This document shows, one piece after another, positions 17,603-25,910 of a stretch of DNA of 64,000 nucleotides (position 1 is the first letter of the stretch; each line of letters begins with the position of its first letter). The notes below the pieces were generated by a model. It had not been told where the DNA came from. It did not search any database and saw only the letters and a list, made by a program, of their open reading frames with translations. The stretch spans positions 1,426,001 to 1,490,000 of the forward strand of contig OZ245881.1 of NCBI GenBank assembly GCA_965229505.1, in the 5' to 3' direction. The translations under genes and the position numbers were made by a program. The stretch is from UBA6059 sp040219045 (GTDB lineage Bacteria; Bacteroidota; Bacteroidia; Cytophagales; Cyclobacteriaceae).

Positions 17603-18331
17603 TCAACTTATCCATTGATGCAAAATGTCAAAAATCTTCCATTGTCCCTTCTTTAGTTCAAAAAGGACCATATATCCAGCGGCACAATCTCTTCTGCAAT
17701 AACTAGTTGAGAAATAAATCACCCCTAAATCTTCCTTTTGGTAGAATCTAGAAAAGTTAAGCTCTCCACCACTTAAGAAAGGTAGACTATCTTCATACAT
17801 TTCCTCTCTTGGCGGAAATTCATCCACAGATTTTAGTTGATATTTCCCCTTGTAATTCATTGTTTCAAATGGAATTCTCAAGTCGTTCTTTTTTCCTTTT
17901 ATTAATTGCTTTGCCAATTGCTTATATCTGGAATAGGTAGGGTCATTAAGTAAGATGTATGGCTTAATTCCACACGAAATACATTTAGATCCAGATAGGT
18001 GGTTTTCAGTTGCCATATAAATGACTGAGCTGTCAACCTTTCTTTCCTCTATTCTTTTTAGGTATTGCTCATACCTTATCTGAATTTTTGTAAAAAGTGA
18101 ATCTGCCTCTTCTCGAGTTAGGTCATCTCGCAGTTCAATAAAATACTTTCTTGATTCAAGTGGCGGAGGCATATGTGGGAATATGTCCGCAGGAAGCAAA
18201 TTTCGTTGTTCAAGTTCAACAAGTAGTTGTGTTACAATTTTGAAGTCTTCTTGTTGACCATGAGCAATCGAAAAGGAAAGAATTAAGAAAAGAGTAAGAA
18301 AATTCGTTTTCATCATGCTATAGTTAGCCAT
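17603..18331 (-). CDS. Hypothetical secreted protein, AT-rich gene
   Basis: This protein of up to 242 residues matches no family I recognise. It has a signal peptide (MKTNFLTLFLILSFSIAHGQQ); starting at one of the Mets encoded at 18316/18313 instead of 18331 gives a cleaner one. Visible features are a CISCG pair near the middle, a YCRRDCAAGY segment near the end, and a closing phrase GQWKIFDILHQWIS. Base composition is clearly more A+T-rich than the dehydrogenase genes on either side, which suggests later arrival. The start at 18331 is two bases from the stop of the upstream dehydrogenase. Confidence 0.6.
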   Translation of the reverse strand: MANYSMMKTNFLTLFLILSFSIAHGQQEDFKIVTQLLVELEQRNLLPADIFPHMPPPLESRKYFIELRDDLTREEADSLFTKIQIRYEQYLKRIEERKVDSSVIYMATENHLSGSKCISCGIKPYILLNDPTYSRYKQLAKQLIKGKKNDLRIPFETMNYKGKYQLKSVDEFPPREEMYEDSLPFLSGGELNFSRFYQKEDLGVIYFSTSYCRRDCAAGYMVLFELKKGQWKIFDILHQWIS

Positions 18332-18333
18332 GA

Positions 18334-18996
18334 CTAGTAGATAACCTCCACCTGATCCTTACCTTTTTGCGAATGCAGCTTCCAAAATTCCTGTGCAATA
18401 GCCGTAGGATTATACTTCTTATCATCGGGGCTGACAAGACCTCTAATGGTCACAGTCCCTACCTTGATATCTGTAAAGCGAAGCTCATGTGAGAGCTGAT
18501 GTGCATAGCTCCGCAGCGCTGCTTTACCTATAGACAAAGAACCATATTCCGGATAGGGCTGCAGCGCCAGGCCGCCACCAGTGAAGAGCAATGTGCCTTT
18601 ATCTTTCACCTTCATAGGAGTGAAGATCGCTTCGACGCTTGTCATAGCTCCCCCTAGATTGATCTTAAGGTCGTCGGCTACACTTTTTGGAGATTCCTCT
18701 ATGATGTTGAGTTTTTTCAACCGTGCCGCATTGTATAGCAATACACTCACCTCTCCGATTTGGTCTTCTATTTTCTCAAATGCCAATTTTAAAGACTTCT
18801 CTTTGGCTGCATCAGCGACAAAAATATGGGCGCGATACCCTGCCTCAAAAAGCTCGCTTTGGAGCACTTTAAGTTTCTCCTCGTTTCTTGCAATCAATGC
18901 AATGGCATATCCTTCCTTCCCAAATAATCGAGCGACCGCCTGAGCTATACCCGGACCAGCCCCTACTATCGCAATCAGTTTGTCTGTTCTATCCAT
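18334..18996 (-). CDS. SDR-family oxidoreductase, atypical active site
   Basis: The 220-residue protein has an SDR Rossmann start, IVGAGPGIAQAVARLFGKEG (GxGxGIx variant), and the phrase LLYNAARL in place of the usual NNAG. The expected YxxxK is replaced by YGSLSIGKAALRS, where Tyr and Lys are seven apart, a pattern seen in a subset of SDR proteins. It may be a weak reductase or have another role. The upstream lipoprotein gene is eight bases away, so these minus-strand genes may be read together. Confidence 0.75.
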   Translation of the reverse strand: MDRTDKLIAIVGAGPGIAQAVARLFGKEGYAIALIARNEEKLKVLQSELFEAGYRAHIFVADAAKEKSLKLAFEKIEDQIGEVSVLLYNAARLKKLNIIEESPKSVADDLKINLGGAMTSVEAIFTPMKVKDKGTLLFTGGGLALQPYPEYGSLSIGKAALRSYAHQLSHELRFTDIKVGTVTIRGLVSPDDKKYNPTAIAQEFWKLHSQKGKDQVEVIY

Positions 18997-19004
18997 AAAT
19001 TATT

Positions 19005-19475
19005 CTAAAATGCACAGCCCGTCGGCTGTGGAGATTCTTTTTCTATATTAGCTCCAAACCCTTCGGGCATTTCCTTCGCTTCAAATCCACCCAGAGGAGT
19101 TCCATAGAAGGTAACTCCTCCGTATCCGGAATTATTCATATGCGCCCGTATCCATACATTGTCTGATTCATCTATCCTGACCGTCCCCCCTTGTCTGGTA
19201 AATGGTTGCTCATTGACATGACTATGGGCGAGTATTCGTCGATAGACCAGCCCTCCATCCTCATCGAGCACTTCCCACCAGTCCGCATACTGATCACATC
19301 CTGTATCGGGGCTACTGATCGTGACCCGGAAGGTGTAATTTCCGGTAGGGCCAGAGACACTCACGGCTGTGATATCAGCAGCTGCCGACCCTTGGGCAGA
19401 TTGCGTTGGTGTACCACTATCGCAACCCATTACTCCAATGAAAAAAGCGAAGATCAATGAAATCATGATGTACAT
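19005..19475 (-). CDS. Small putative lipoprotein
   Basis: The 156-residue protein starts with a hydrophobic stretch and a lipobox (FFIGVMGC near residue 18). A low-complexity linker (SGTPTQSAQGSAAAD) leads into a beta-rich domain with TGNYTFRVTISSPDTGCDQYADWWEVLDEDG. Cysteines near residues 60 and 154 might form a disulphide. I do not recognise the family. Start at 19475 (or the Met at 19466) is set by the signal sequence. It lies upstream of the atypical SDR gene with an eight-base gap. Confidence 0.62.
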   Translation of the reverse strand: MYIMISLIFAFFIGVMGCDSGTPTQSAQGSAAADITAVSVSGPTGNYTFRVTISSPDTGCDQYADWWEVLDEDGGLVYRRILAHSHVNEQPFTRQGGTVRIDESDNVWIRAHMNNSGYGGVTFYGTPLGGFEAKEMPEGFGANIEKESPQPTGCAF

Positions 19476-19616
19476 GGTTTCATCAAAGATAATTTGAAAT
19501 TCCCTCGCTACCTAGCCCGCCTTTTTTGCGGTGGGACTGGGCCAAGAAGCATAATGAAATTCAGTAAGTAGATGCCACAGCTGTACTAACCCATATGAAT
19601 TCGGTGGAGATGCCGG

Positions 19617-20327
19617 TCATATCGTGTTGAGGTTATCAAGCTGGCTCATGACCTGATTTTTGTAGTGCCGACCTATCGGAATGCTTTGATCGCCGATCTC
19701 AATATCAGTGCTCGAATAAGCTTTGATGTGATTGATCCCAACAATAAAAGAGCGATGAACGCGCATGAAACTCTCCTCGGGAAGCTTCTTTTCCAAATAG
19801 CTTATCTGTAGATAAGTGGTGAAAACGTGTTGGTCTGTAATGATCTTGACATAGTCCTTGATGCTCTCGATATATTGGATATCCTTCACCACGATCCTGC
19901 GCATCTTCTTGTCCTCCCTCACAAAAATGTAGGGGTCCTCTTCCGAAGTAGAAACAGACGGTCGGATCAGATCAGGCTGATCCGTGACTTTGTTGATGGC
20001 CTTGAGAAACCGGTCAAAGGAGATGGGTTTAAGAAGATAGTCAGCGACATCCAGTTCGTAACCCTCCATAGCAAATTCCCGATAGGCGGTCGTAATAATA
20101 ACTTTAGGAGGGTTCTTCAGCGTCTTCAAAAACTCCAGGCCTGTCATCTGAGGCATCTGAATATCAACAAAAAGGAGGTCAACCTGCTCTTTAGCCAAGG
20201 TATTGAATCCATCAATCGCGTTGGAGCATGTGCCGACTAGCTCCAGCTGATCAAGACGCTCGACAAACGACTTGATAACATTGATGGCCAAGGGCTCATC
20301 GTCTACGATTAAGCATCTAGTTTTCAT
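19617..20327 (-). CDS. LytTR-type response regulator (LytR/AlgR family)
   Basis: The protein has a receiver domain with acidic pocket VDDE (residues 8-11), phospho-acceptor Asp55 in LLFVDIQMP, and KPIS. A LytTR DNA-binding domain follows (IFVREDKKMRRIVVKDIQYIES through FMRVHRSFIVG). The ATG at 20327 (MKTRCLIVDD) is preferred; the longer reading would need a TTG at 20342. It overlaps the kinase stop by 11 bases, so the two are translationally coupled. LytTR regulators bind pairs of short sites upstream of target genes; the divergent permease gene is the obvious target. Confidence 0.9.
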   Translation of the reverse strand: MKTRCLIVDDEPLAINVIKSFVERLDQLELVGTCSNAIDGFNTLAKEQVDLLFVDIQMPQMTGLEFLKTLKNPPKVIITTAYREFAMEGYELDVADYLLKPISFDRFLKAINKVTDQPDLIRPSVSTSEEDPYIFVREDKKMRRIVVKDIQYIESIKDYVKIITDQHVFTTYLQISYLEKKLPEESFMRVHRSFIVGINHIKAYSSTDIEIGDQSIPIGRHYKNQVMSQLDNLNTI

Positions 20328-21366
20328 CGAGTGTGACTTCAAGTTTGATCAAAAAAGCCTCGTTTTGGTCTAATACTTCCAGTTTGTGGCGCTCCGGATA
20401 TTCCAACTTAAGGCGTTTGCGCACATTGGTAAGCCCAATTCCATTTTTGTGATCCCCTTCTTTCCCTTCCGAATCCGCTTTGCTATTGTCTACCTTGAGT
20501 ACCATCCTATTGCTGGTAAGCTTAAGGTCAATAGCTATCCAGGACTGGTCGATGCTCTCAGATACACCATGCTTGAAGCAGTTCTCAACAAACGGAATAA
20601 GCAGGAGCGGTGCAATCTTCACATCCGTGGGAATATCATCTATACGCAGCTGTATGTCCAACCGATCACCATATCTCAGCTGCTCAAGCTCAATATAACT
20701 CTTCATCATTTCGATCTCTTTGACTAAGGGCTGTCTGGGTTGATTGCACTCATACAGCATGTAGTGAAGAAGGTCGGAAAGACGAAGCAAAGCATCGGGT
20801 GTACGACTGGACTTATCTAGTGCGAGACTATAAATGTTGTTGATCGTATTGAACAGAAAATGGGGGTGGACTTGTGCCTTAAGCATGCTTAGCTCAGCTT
20901 CCAGCTTTTCCTTCTTGAGCTTTTGCGTTTGCCAATAGTTGAGGTACCACTCCTTGATAAAGTAAGCCATCGCGCCAAGGCCGACTACAGGATAGATGAA
21001 GATCAGGTTGCGGAAAGTGTACTTTAGGCTCCATAGGTCCATGTTGTCATCGTACAGCATAGTGATGTTGTAGACCACAAAAATGTCAGACAGTCGTCGG
21101 AGCACCGCGACAATTACGATAGTGACGAGCATAGCCAACACGAAAAGCACATACCTCTTGCGAAGAAGAAACTTAGGGATCAGCACATAAATCAGCGTGT
21201 ACAGGGCCAGCATCTTCAATGGAAGATGAATCAACTCGGACAGAGCCACCTCCCATAAGTTGGTCCGGAAAAACTCAACGAGGAATACCTTCAGAATGTA
21301 GTAGCCTACCCAGAAGACGACATGCCAAAACCAATCGCGCTTGTATAAGGGCTGGTCATTATCCAT
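20317..21366 (-). CDS. LytS-like sensor histidine kinase (His_kinase family)
   Basis: The 349-residue protein has four hydrophobic segments (about 14-34, 43-64, 73-92 and 120-140), a short coiled linker, and the His_kinase block QVHPHFLFNTINNIYSLA with the phospho-acceptor His near 169. The ATP-binding part shows IPFVENCFKHG and NGIGLTNVRKRL. There is no periplasmic sensor domain, so it may sense membrane state or a partner. It overlaps the LytTR regulator gene downstream. The spacer to the divergent FtsX permease carries inverted repeats, suggesting the pair controls that permease. Confidence 0.88.
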   Translation of the reverse strand: MDNDQPLYKRDWFWHVVFWVGYYILKVFLVEFFRTNLWEVALSELIHLPLKMLALYTLIYVLIPKFLLRKRYVLFVLAMLVTIVIVAVLRRLSDIFVVYNITMLYDDNMDLWSLKYTFRNLIFIYPVVGLGAMAYFIKEWYLNYWQTQKLKKEKLEAELSMLKAQVHPHFLFNTINNIYSLALDKSSRTPDALLRLSDLLHYMLYECNQPRQPLVKEIEMMKSYIELEQLRYGDRLDIQLRIDDIPTDVKIAPLLLIPFVENCFKHGVSESIDQSWIAIDLKLTSNRMVLKVDNSKADSEGKEGDHKNGIGLTNVRKRLKLEYPERHKLEVLDQNEAFLIKLEVTLDEN

Positions 21367-21424
21367 GATGCAAATATCACGTAATCAAGGGGTAATCAGA
21401 ACCCGGGAGCTCATATTGAGGAAA

Positions 21425-21459
21425 TAGCCTGCCATCAGCGCTTATGGCACGACAGGCTA
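21425..21459. repeat. Imperfect palindrome in the divergent kinase/permease spacer
   Basis: TAGCCTG-CCAT (21425-21435) pairs with ATGG (21444-21447) and CAGGCTA (21453-21459). The element contains ATCAGCGCTT (21434-21443), whose exact reverse complement AAGCGCTGAT occurs at 21545-21554, 31 bases before the permease start. These may be regulator-binding sites. The rest of the 219-base spacer shows nothing else I can name. Confidence 0.4.
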
Positions 21460-21585
21460 CCAATTTTACCCTTCAGATGACGTATGACCGTCCCTTTTAT
21501 TCCCTGGTAAGTCACAATCATCCATCTGGCTCAAGCACTTTATTAAGCGCTGATCACTATCGTTATTTGAGTAAACGTCACTCGT

Positions 21586-24051
21586 ATGATATTGATCAAG
21601 CTCGCTTTCCGAAGGCTCCTCAAGGACAAAAAATATACGCTCATCAACCTACTGGGACTGTCTGTCGGTCTATGCGCTTTTATGACCCTGGATATCCATA
21701 CTCATTTTGAACAAAGCTATGATCGGTTTTATAAAGATGTGGAACGGATCTATCGGATCAATACCCACTGGATACAGGAGGGTCGCTCACAGGAAGAGCG
21801 CGCTGGAGCCGTTCCTCCTTTGGCATGGCGGCTTCCTCAGTCCTTACCAGAAATCGAGGAGATCACCAGACTTCACAATACAGAACCAAAGCGACAGATA
21901 GTCTCCTACAGCCCCGCCGGAGGAAATAGGATCATTGACGAGGAGAACCATGTCTACTATGCTGATTCCAATTTCTTCAAGGTGTTTGACATCCCCTTTG
22001 TAGCAGGAAGCCCGGATAATGCGCTGGCCCAACCATACACGGCTATCATATCTGAACGCGGCAGAGCCCAATACTTTGGACAAGAGAACCCTATCGGAAA
22101 AGAATTGTTAGTCAATGGAGAGCGACCAATATCTTACACGATCACAGGGGTATTTGAAAACATCCCGGGAAACAGTCACTTACCTGATACTGACCTGCTC
22201 CTCTCCCTGAGCACCAAACTGGCCGAACATCCCGAGTGGAATATTCCCAATCACTGGTTTTGGCAGAGGTTCTTCACCTATATCAAGCTAAAAGAAGGGG
22301 TCGATATCGAAGGCTTCACCGAGAAGTTCGATCTGACCATGGCGGATATCAACCGGGAAATCTACGCTCCGAGATCTCATGAAATGAAAGCGCAGTTGGT
22401 GCCCGTATTAGACATCCATGCCACCTCAAAGGTGGAAGACGAGTTTAAGCCTGGCGGCAATGGGGATATAACACAAATGCTGTACTGGCTGGGTTGGCTC
22501 ATCGTCGCTGTAGCACTCACAAATTATATCAATATGACCACCGCCAAATCAGTCGAAAGAGCCAGGGAAATAGGGATAAGAAAAGTGCTGGGCTCCCATA
22601 AAAGGCAATTGATCTTTCAGTTACTCACCGAGTCATTTGTCATGGGACTGGCCGTTATTGGTGTCAGTCTTCTACTTCTTCAGGTCGCTCTGCCCTACTT
22701 CAATAGCTTGACAGATCAGCAACTGACCATGCGATCATTAACGACAATCCAATGGTCAATTTCTCTTTTGACCTTCCTGGCCATCACGACCCTTTCCAAC
22801 TTATACCCGGCAATGGTCATGACCGGATTTAAGCCATCATCTATTCTTCGCGGTAGCTATAGCACATCAAACAAAGGAGTAATGGTAAGAAAATCACTTG
22901 TGGTAGCCCAATACACGATATCTATCGTCATCGTCTTGATGACCTTTGCGGCTTACCAGCAAATGGACAGCCTGCTGCATAGAGAGCTTGGCTTCAAATC
23001 TGAGCAACAGCTGGTCATCAAAGGTCCGAGAACTAAAACTCAGCGCTATAGTAGCCAATATGATTACTTCAAAAATCAAGTCATCGCACAAGCGGGTGTA
23101 AGTTCTTTTTCAGCGAGCACATTCATCCCCGGCTATGAAACTGTCGGTTTTAGAAGTCTCAAGTCTCGCCATATGGATCAATCTGCCATCACAAGATTTC
23201 ATAGAGTCGACTATGACATCATCAATACAATGGGTTTCGAGCTATTGGCTGGTCGAGATTTTGATCCGGCCAGGCCTGCTGATCGATCTGGAGTAATTAT
23301 CACCTCATCGTCCTTATCCGTTTTTGGATTCGAATCGCCAGAAGCTGCTATTGGCGAGCGGCTCGCCTGGTCAAACAATGTGGACGAAGACATTGATAGC
23401 CCCATCATTGCCGTCATCGACGACTATCAGCAAAATATTAAAAGCAATGAAAAGGTGCCTAAGGTCTTTGCCTTCTTGAGAGGCTATGAATCACCATGGA
23501 GTGATGAATACTACATTCTTAACCTTAATGAGGTGAATAACACGGAGCAGGTATCAGCTACACTTGATTTTATTTCAGCCCTATGGCAAGAACAATTCCC
23601 GGATGACCCGTACTATTATTTCTTTCTTGATGATCATTTCAATCGTGTAATCGCAAGCGAAATCACCACTACAAAGCTGATGGCTACTTTTGGAGCGATT
23701 GCCCTGTTCATTGCCAATCTTGGACTTCTGGGGATCATCATATTCACCATCAATCAGCGCATGCGTGAAATCAGCATCCGCAAAGTACTAGGCGCTCCCA
23801 TCCTTGTAATCGCTCGTCTGATCAACCAGGAATCACTACTATTGGTGGCAATAGCGAGTGTCATTGCCATCCCATGTGCTGTCATTATAATAGCTCAGTG
23901 GATGAATGATTATGAGGTACAGGCCGAACTTCCAGCCTGGGCATATTTCGTTCCTACGCTCATTATCATCCTGCTAGGAGCCATGGTCTCAGCTCATCAG
24001 ACCATCAGGGCAGCAATGGTCAACCCGATCAGGTTTCTTAGAAATGAATAA
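21586..24051 (+). CDS. ABC transporter permease, FtsX/MacB-like, full length
   Basis: The 821-residue protein starts with the family opening MILIKLAFRRLLKDKKYTL and one membrane helix, then a periplasmic MacB_PCD domain (to about 290). A first FtsX block with REIGIRKVLGSHKRQL follows, then a second periplasmic domain and a C-terminal FtsX block with MREISIRKVLGAPILV. It is a two-module permease of the type in which one chain holds both halves. No ATPase gene is adjacent, which is usual for such orphan permeases in Cytophagales. It is transcribed away from a LytS/LytTR pair that may regulate it. It is an intact relative of the broken gene at 1-1786. Its stop lies three bases from the convergent gene. 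Confidence 0.88.
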   Translation: MILIKLAFRRLLKDKKYTLINLLGLSVGLCAFMTLDIHTHFEQSYDRFYKDVERIYRINTHWIQEGRSQEERAGAVPPLAWRLPQSLPEIEEITRLHNTEPKRQIVSYSPAGGNRIIDEENHVYYADSNFFKVFDIPFVAGSPDNALAQPYTAIISERGRAQYFGQENPIGKELLVNGERPISYTITGVFENIPGNSHLPDTDLLLSLSTKLAEHPEWNIPNHWFWQRFFTYIKLKEGVDIEGFTEKFDLTMADINREIYAPRSHEMKAQLVPVLDIHATSKVEDEFKPGGNGDITQMLYWLGWLIVAVALTNYINMTTAKSVERAREIGIRKVLGSHKRQLIFQLLTESFVMGLAVIGVSLLLLQVALPYFNSLTDQQLTMRSLTTIQWSISLLTFLAITTLSNLYPAMVMTGFKPSSILRGSYSTSNKGVMVRKSLVVAQYTISIVIVLMTFAAYQQMDSLLHRELGFKSEQQLVIKGPRTKTQRYSSQYDYFKNQVIAQAGVSSFSASTFIPGYETVGFRSLKSRHMDQSAITRFHRVDYDIINTMGFELLAGRDFDPARPADRSGVIITSSSLSVFGFESPEAAIGERLAWSNNVDEDIDSPIIAVIDDYQQNIKSNEKVPKVFAFLRGYESPWSDEYYILNLNEVNNTEQVSATLDFISALWQEQFPDDPYYYFFLDDHFNRVIASEITTTKLMATFGAIALFIANLGLLGIIIFTINQRMREISIRKVLGAPILVIARLINQESLLLVAIASVIAIPCAVIIIAQWMNDYEVQAELPAWAYFVPTLIIILLGAMVSAHQTIRAAMVNPIRFLRNE

Positions 24052-24054
24052 GAG

Positions 24055-24600
24055 CTAGATAAAGTATCTGTTCTCGTACTGATTGAGCTCGACATCATAG
24101 TCCTGACTGACCTTCTCAAAGATATCCTGAGCCAGTTCCTCGCCTTTGTAGACATGCAAGTCGATCTTTCCAAACACAGGAAAAAGTTTGTCATGGGAGT
24201 ACAGGATACTATTGTCACGAGAGCGGTGCTGATACCCGCATAAGTACAAATCATGATCTAGCAACTTGATGCGATATCCACATAGATGATCGGCGCTCTT
24301 GATGACGTCAAACAGATCTTTGACAGGGTAATTCTTAATGTTTTGGTAATTGAGCTTCACCCTCTCTATCTCCTCACCTTGATAAGGCTGATCGACAAAG
24401 ATCAGGTCAAAGTTTTTGATGTAGGCACTTAGGATAAGACCCTCATCAATAATGATCATGGGGTTCTGTCTCTCTCCCTTTAACTGTATCGGAATCCCTC
24501 TCTTTTCGAAAAATTCAATGATTCGGCCATTTCGCTTCTCGGTAAACTCTCGTTCATCAATCTTTCGTCCGTCGTTGAATTCGATTATTTTATCACTCAT
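24055..24600 (-). CDS. Conserved hypothetical cytoplasmic protein
   Basis: The 181-residue acidic/basic-mixed protein has no signal peptide or membrane segment and no domain I recognise. Features are an N-terminal KIIEFNDGRKIDEREFTEKRNGRIIEF stretch (positions 4 to 30), a central LCGYRIKLLDHDLYLCGYQHRS with two CGY repeats, and a C-terminal ENRYFI. It is a single gene, convergent with the permease gene (three-base gap). Codon use resembles that of its neighbours, so it is likely a lineage-specific housekeeping or regulatory protein. Confidence 0.55.
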   Translation of the reverse strand: MSDKIIEFNDGRKIDEREFTEKRNGRIIEFFEKRGIPIQLKGERQNPMIIIDEGLILSAYIKNFDLIFVDQPYQGEEIERVKLNYQNIKNYPVKDLFDVIKSADHLCGYRIKLLDHDLYLCGYQHRSRDNSILYSHDKLFPVFGKIDLHVYKGEELAQDIFEKVSQDYDVELNQYENRYFI

Positions 24601-24632
24601 TTAGCTGGGTTTAGTCGGAAAAAAATGCTCCT

Positions 24633-24657
24633 ATAACAGGTATCTCACGTCTGTTAT
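24633..24657. repeat. Inverted repeat between oadB and the hypothetical gene
   Basis: ATAACAG (24633-24639) and CTGTTAT (24651-24657) form seven-base arms in the 104-base spacer. Read on the minus strand the arm is followed after a few bases by a run of seven T residues, but this lies toward the promoter of the gene ending at 24055. It may be a weak terminator for oadGAB or an operator. Confidence 0.3.
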
Positions 24658-24704
24658 CTAAATGTTAACTCGTTTGCTAAGCGGAAGATAAGTATTTTGA
24701 ACGG

Positions 24705-25895
24705 CTACCCCAAGAAAGAGATCAAAACACCCGCTGCAACAGCAGAGCCGATCACTCCGGAGATATTACTTGCCATGGCATATTGCAATAAATGATTACT
24801 AGGATCATATTTTAGTGCAATATCGTTGGCTACCCGGGAGGCCATCGGCACGGCGCTGAGTCCTGTCGCACCGATCAAAGGGTTGATTTTTTTCTTCGCA
24901 AATAGGTTGTAAACTTTTACGGCGAAGATGCCCCCGGCAATGGATATCGCAAAAGCCACAAACCCTCCGACGATGATCAATATTGTTTCCATATTAAGAA
25001 AGGCATAAGCCGTCATAGTGCCTCCTACAGCCAACCCAAGGAAGATGGTGGCCGTATTTAGAATAGTATCAGAAGCTGCCTTTGAAAGTCGGCCCGTACT
25101 GACACCTATTTCCTTTACCAGATTGCCGAACATGAGTAACCCTATCAGAGGAACCGATGAGGGCACGAGTAATGCCACTATGCTCCCCACAGCTATTGGG
25201 AAGATAATCTTCAATGTCTGCAAGTTCTTAATGGGCTGCTTATCGGGATAGAGCCTGTCCATTTGCTTCATATTGATCTTTAGCTCTGCCTCAGTCATGG
25301 TAAATCGCACAACCAACGGAATGATCACAGGCACTAAAGCCATGTAAGAATAGGCAGCTATCGCAATCGGGCCAAGCAAATGAGGTGCAAGCTTGATGGT
25401 CGTATATATTGCGGTAGGGCCATCTGCACCACCTATGATCCCCAGTGCAGCAGCCTCTTTCATCGTAAAGCCAATGGCTACAGCTGAAATGAGCACCGAG
25501 AAAATTCCAATCTGAGCGGCGGCTCCAAAAAAGGCCAGTCGCAAATTTCGTAGCATAGGACCAAAGTCTGTCAAGGCTCCCACGCCCATAAAAATGATTG
25601 GCGGTAGAAAGCCTGTCTTGATCAGTGCATAGTAGATAAAATTCATGATGCCGTGATTTCGTGCTATTTCAAGCAGCTCCATGTCATCGGAGAGCTTTAC
25701 CACTCCCATCTGTCCGCCTGGAAAGTTGGCCAGGAGAATACCAAAGGCGATAGGCACCAGTAGCAAGGGCTCATACTGCTTCTTGATACCCAGATAGAGT
25801 AAAAAACCAGCGATCAATAGCATGAGGAGCGTACTAGGTTGAGCTATCAACTCCCCTATGGCTGTCATGTCGTACAGCTTCTTAAGTAATTCCAT
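24705..25895 (-). CDS. oadB: Na+-translocating decarboxylase beta subunit
   Basis: The 396-residue integral membrane protein has about ten hydrophobic segments. It has the sodium-channel signature GGADGPTAIYTTIKLAP, with Asp158 matching the key Asp203 of the Klebsiella enzyme. This subunit decarboxylates the carboxybiotin presented by the alpha subunit and uses the energy to pump Na+ out. It is the last gene of oadG-oadA-oadB and follows oadA by 15 bases. The Na+ gradient could serve transport, for example through the DASS carrier encoded at 30310-31755, which may be sodium-driven. Confidence 0.92.
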   Translation of the reverse strand: MELLKKLYDMTAIGELIAQPSTLLMLLIAGFLLYLGIKKQYEPLLLVPIAFGILLANFPGGQMGVVKLSDDMELLEIARNHGIMNFIYYALIKTGFLPPIIFMGVGALTDFGPMLRNLRLAFFGAAAQIGIFSVLISAVAIGFTMKEAAALGIIGGADGPTAIYTTIKLAPHLLGPIAIAAYSYMALVPVIIPLVVRFTMTEAELKINMKQMDRLYPDKQPIKNLQTLKIIFPIAVGSIVALLVPSSVPLIGLLMFGNLVKEIGVSTGRLSKAASDTILNTATIFLGLAVGGTMTAYAFLNMETILIIVGGFVAFAISIAGGIFAVKVYNLFAKKKINPLIGATGLSAVPMASRVANDIALKYDPSNHLLQYAMASNISGVIGSAVAAGVLISFLG

Positions 25896-25910
25896 CCTAT
25901 GGGCTAAACC

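Noticed and set aside
19500..19560. Terminator after the LytTR gene
   Set aside because: The CCGC-A6-GCGG stem is only four bases and has no T-run in the right place.
21425..21459. Terminator in the kinase/permease spacer
   Set aside because: The genes diverge here and neither arm is followed by a T-run; an operator is more likely.
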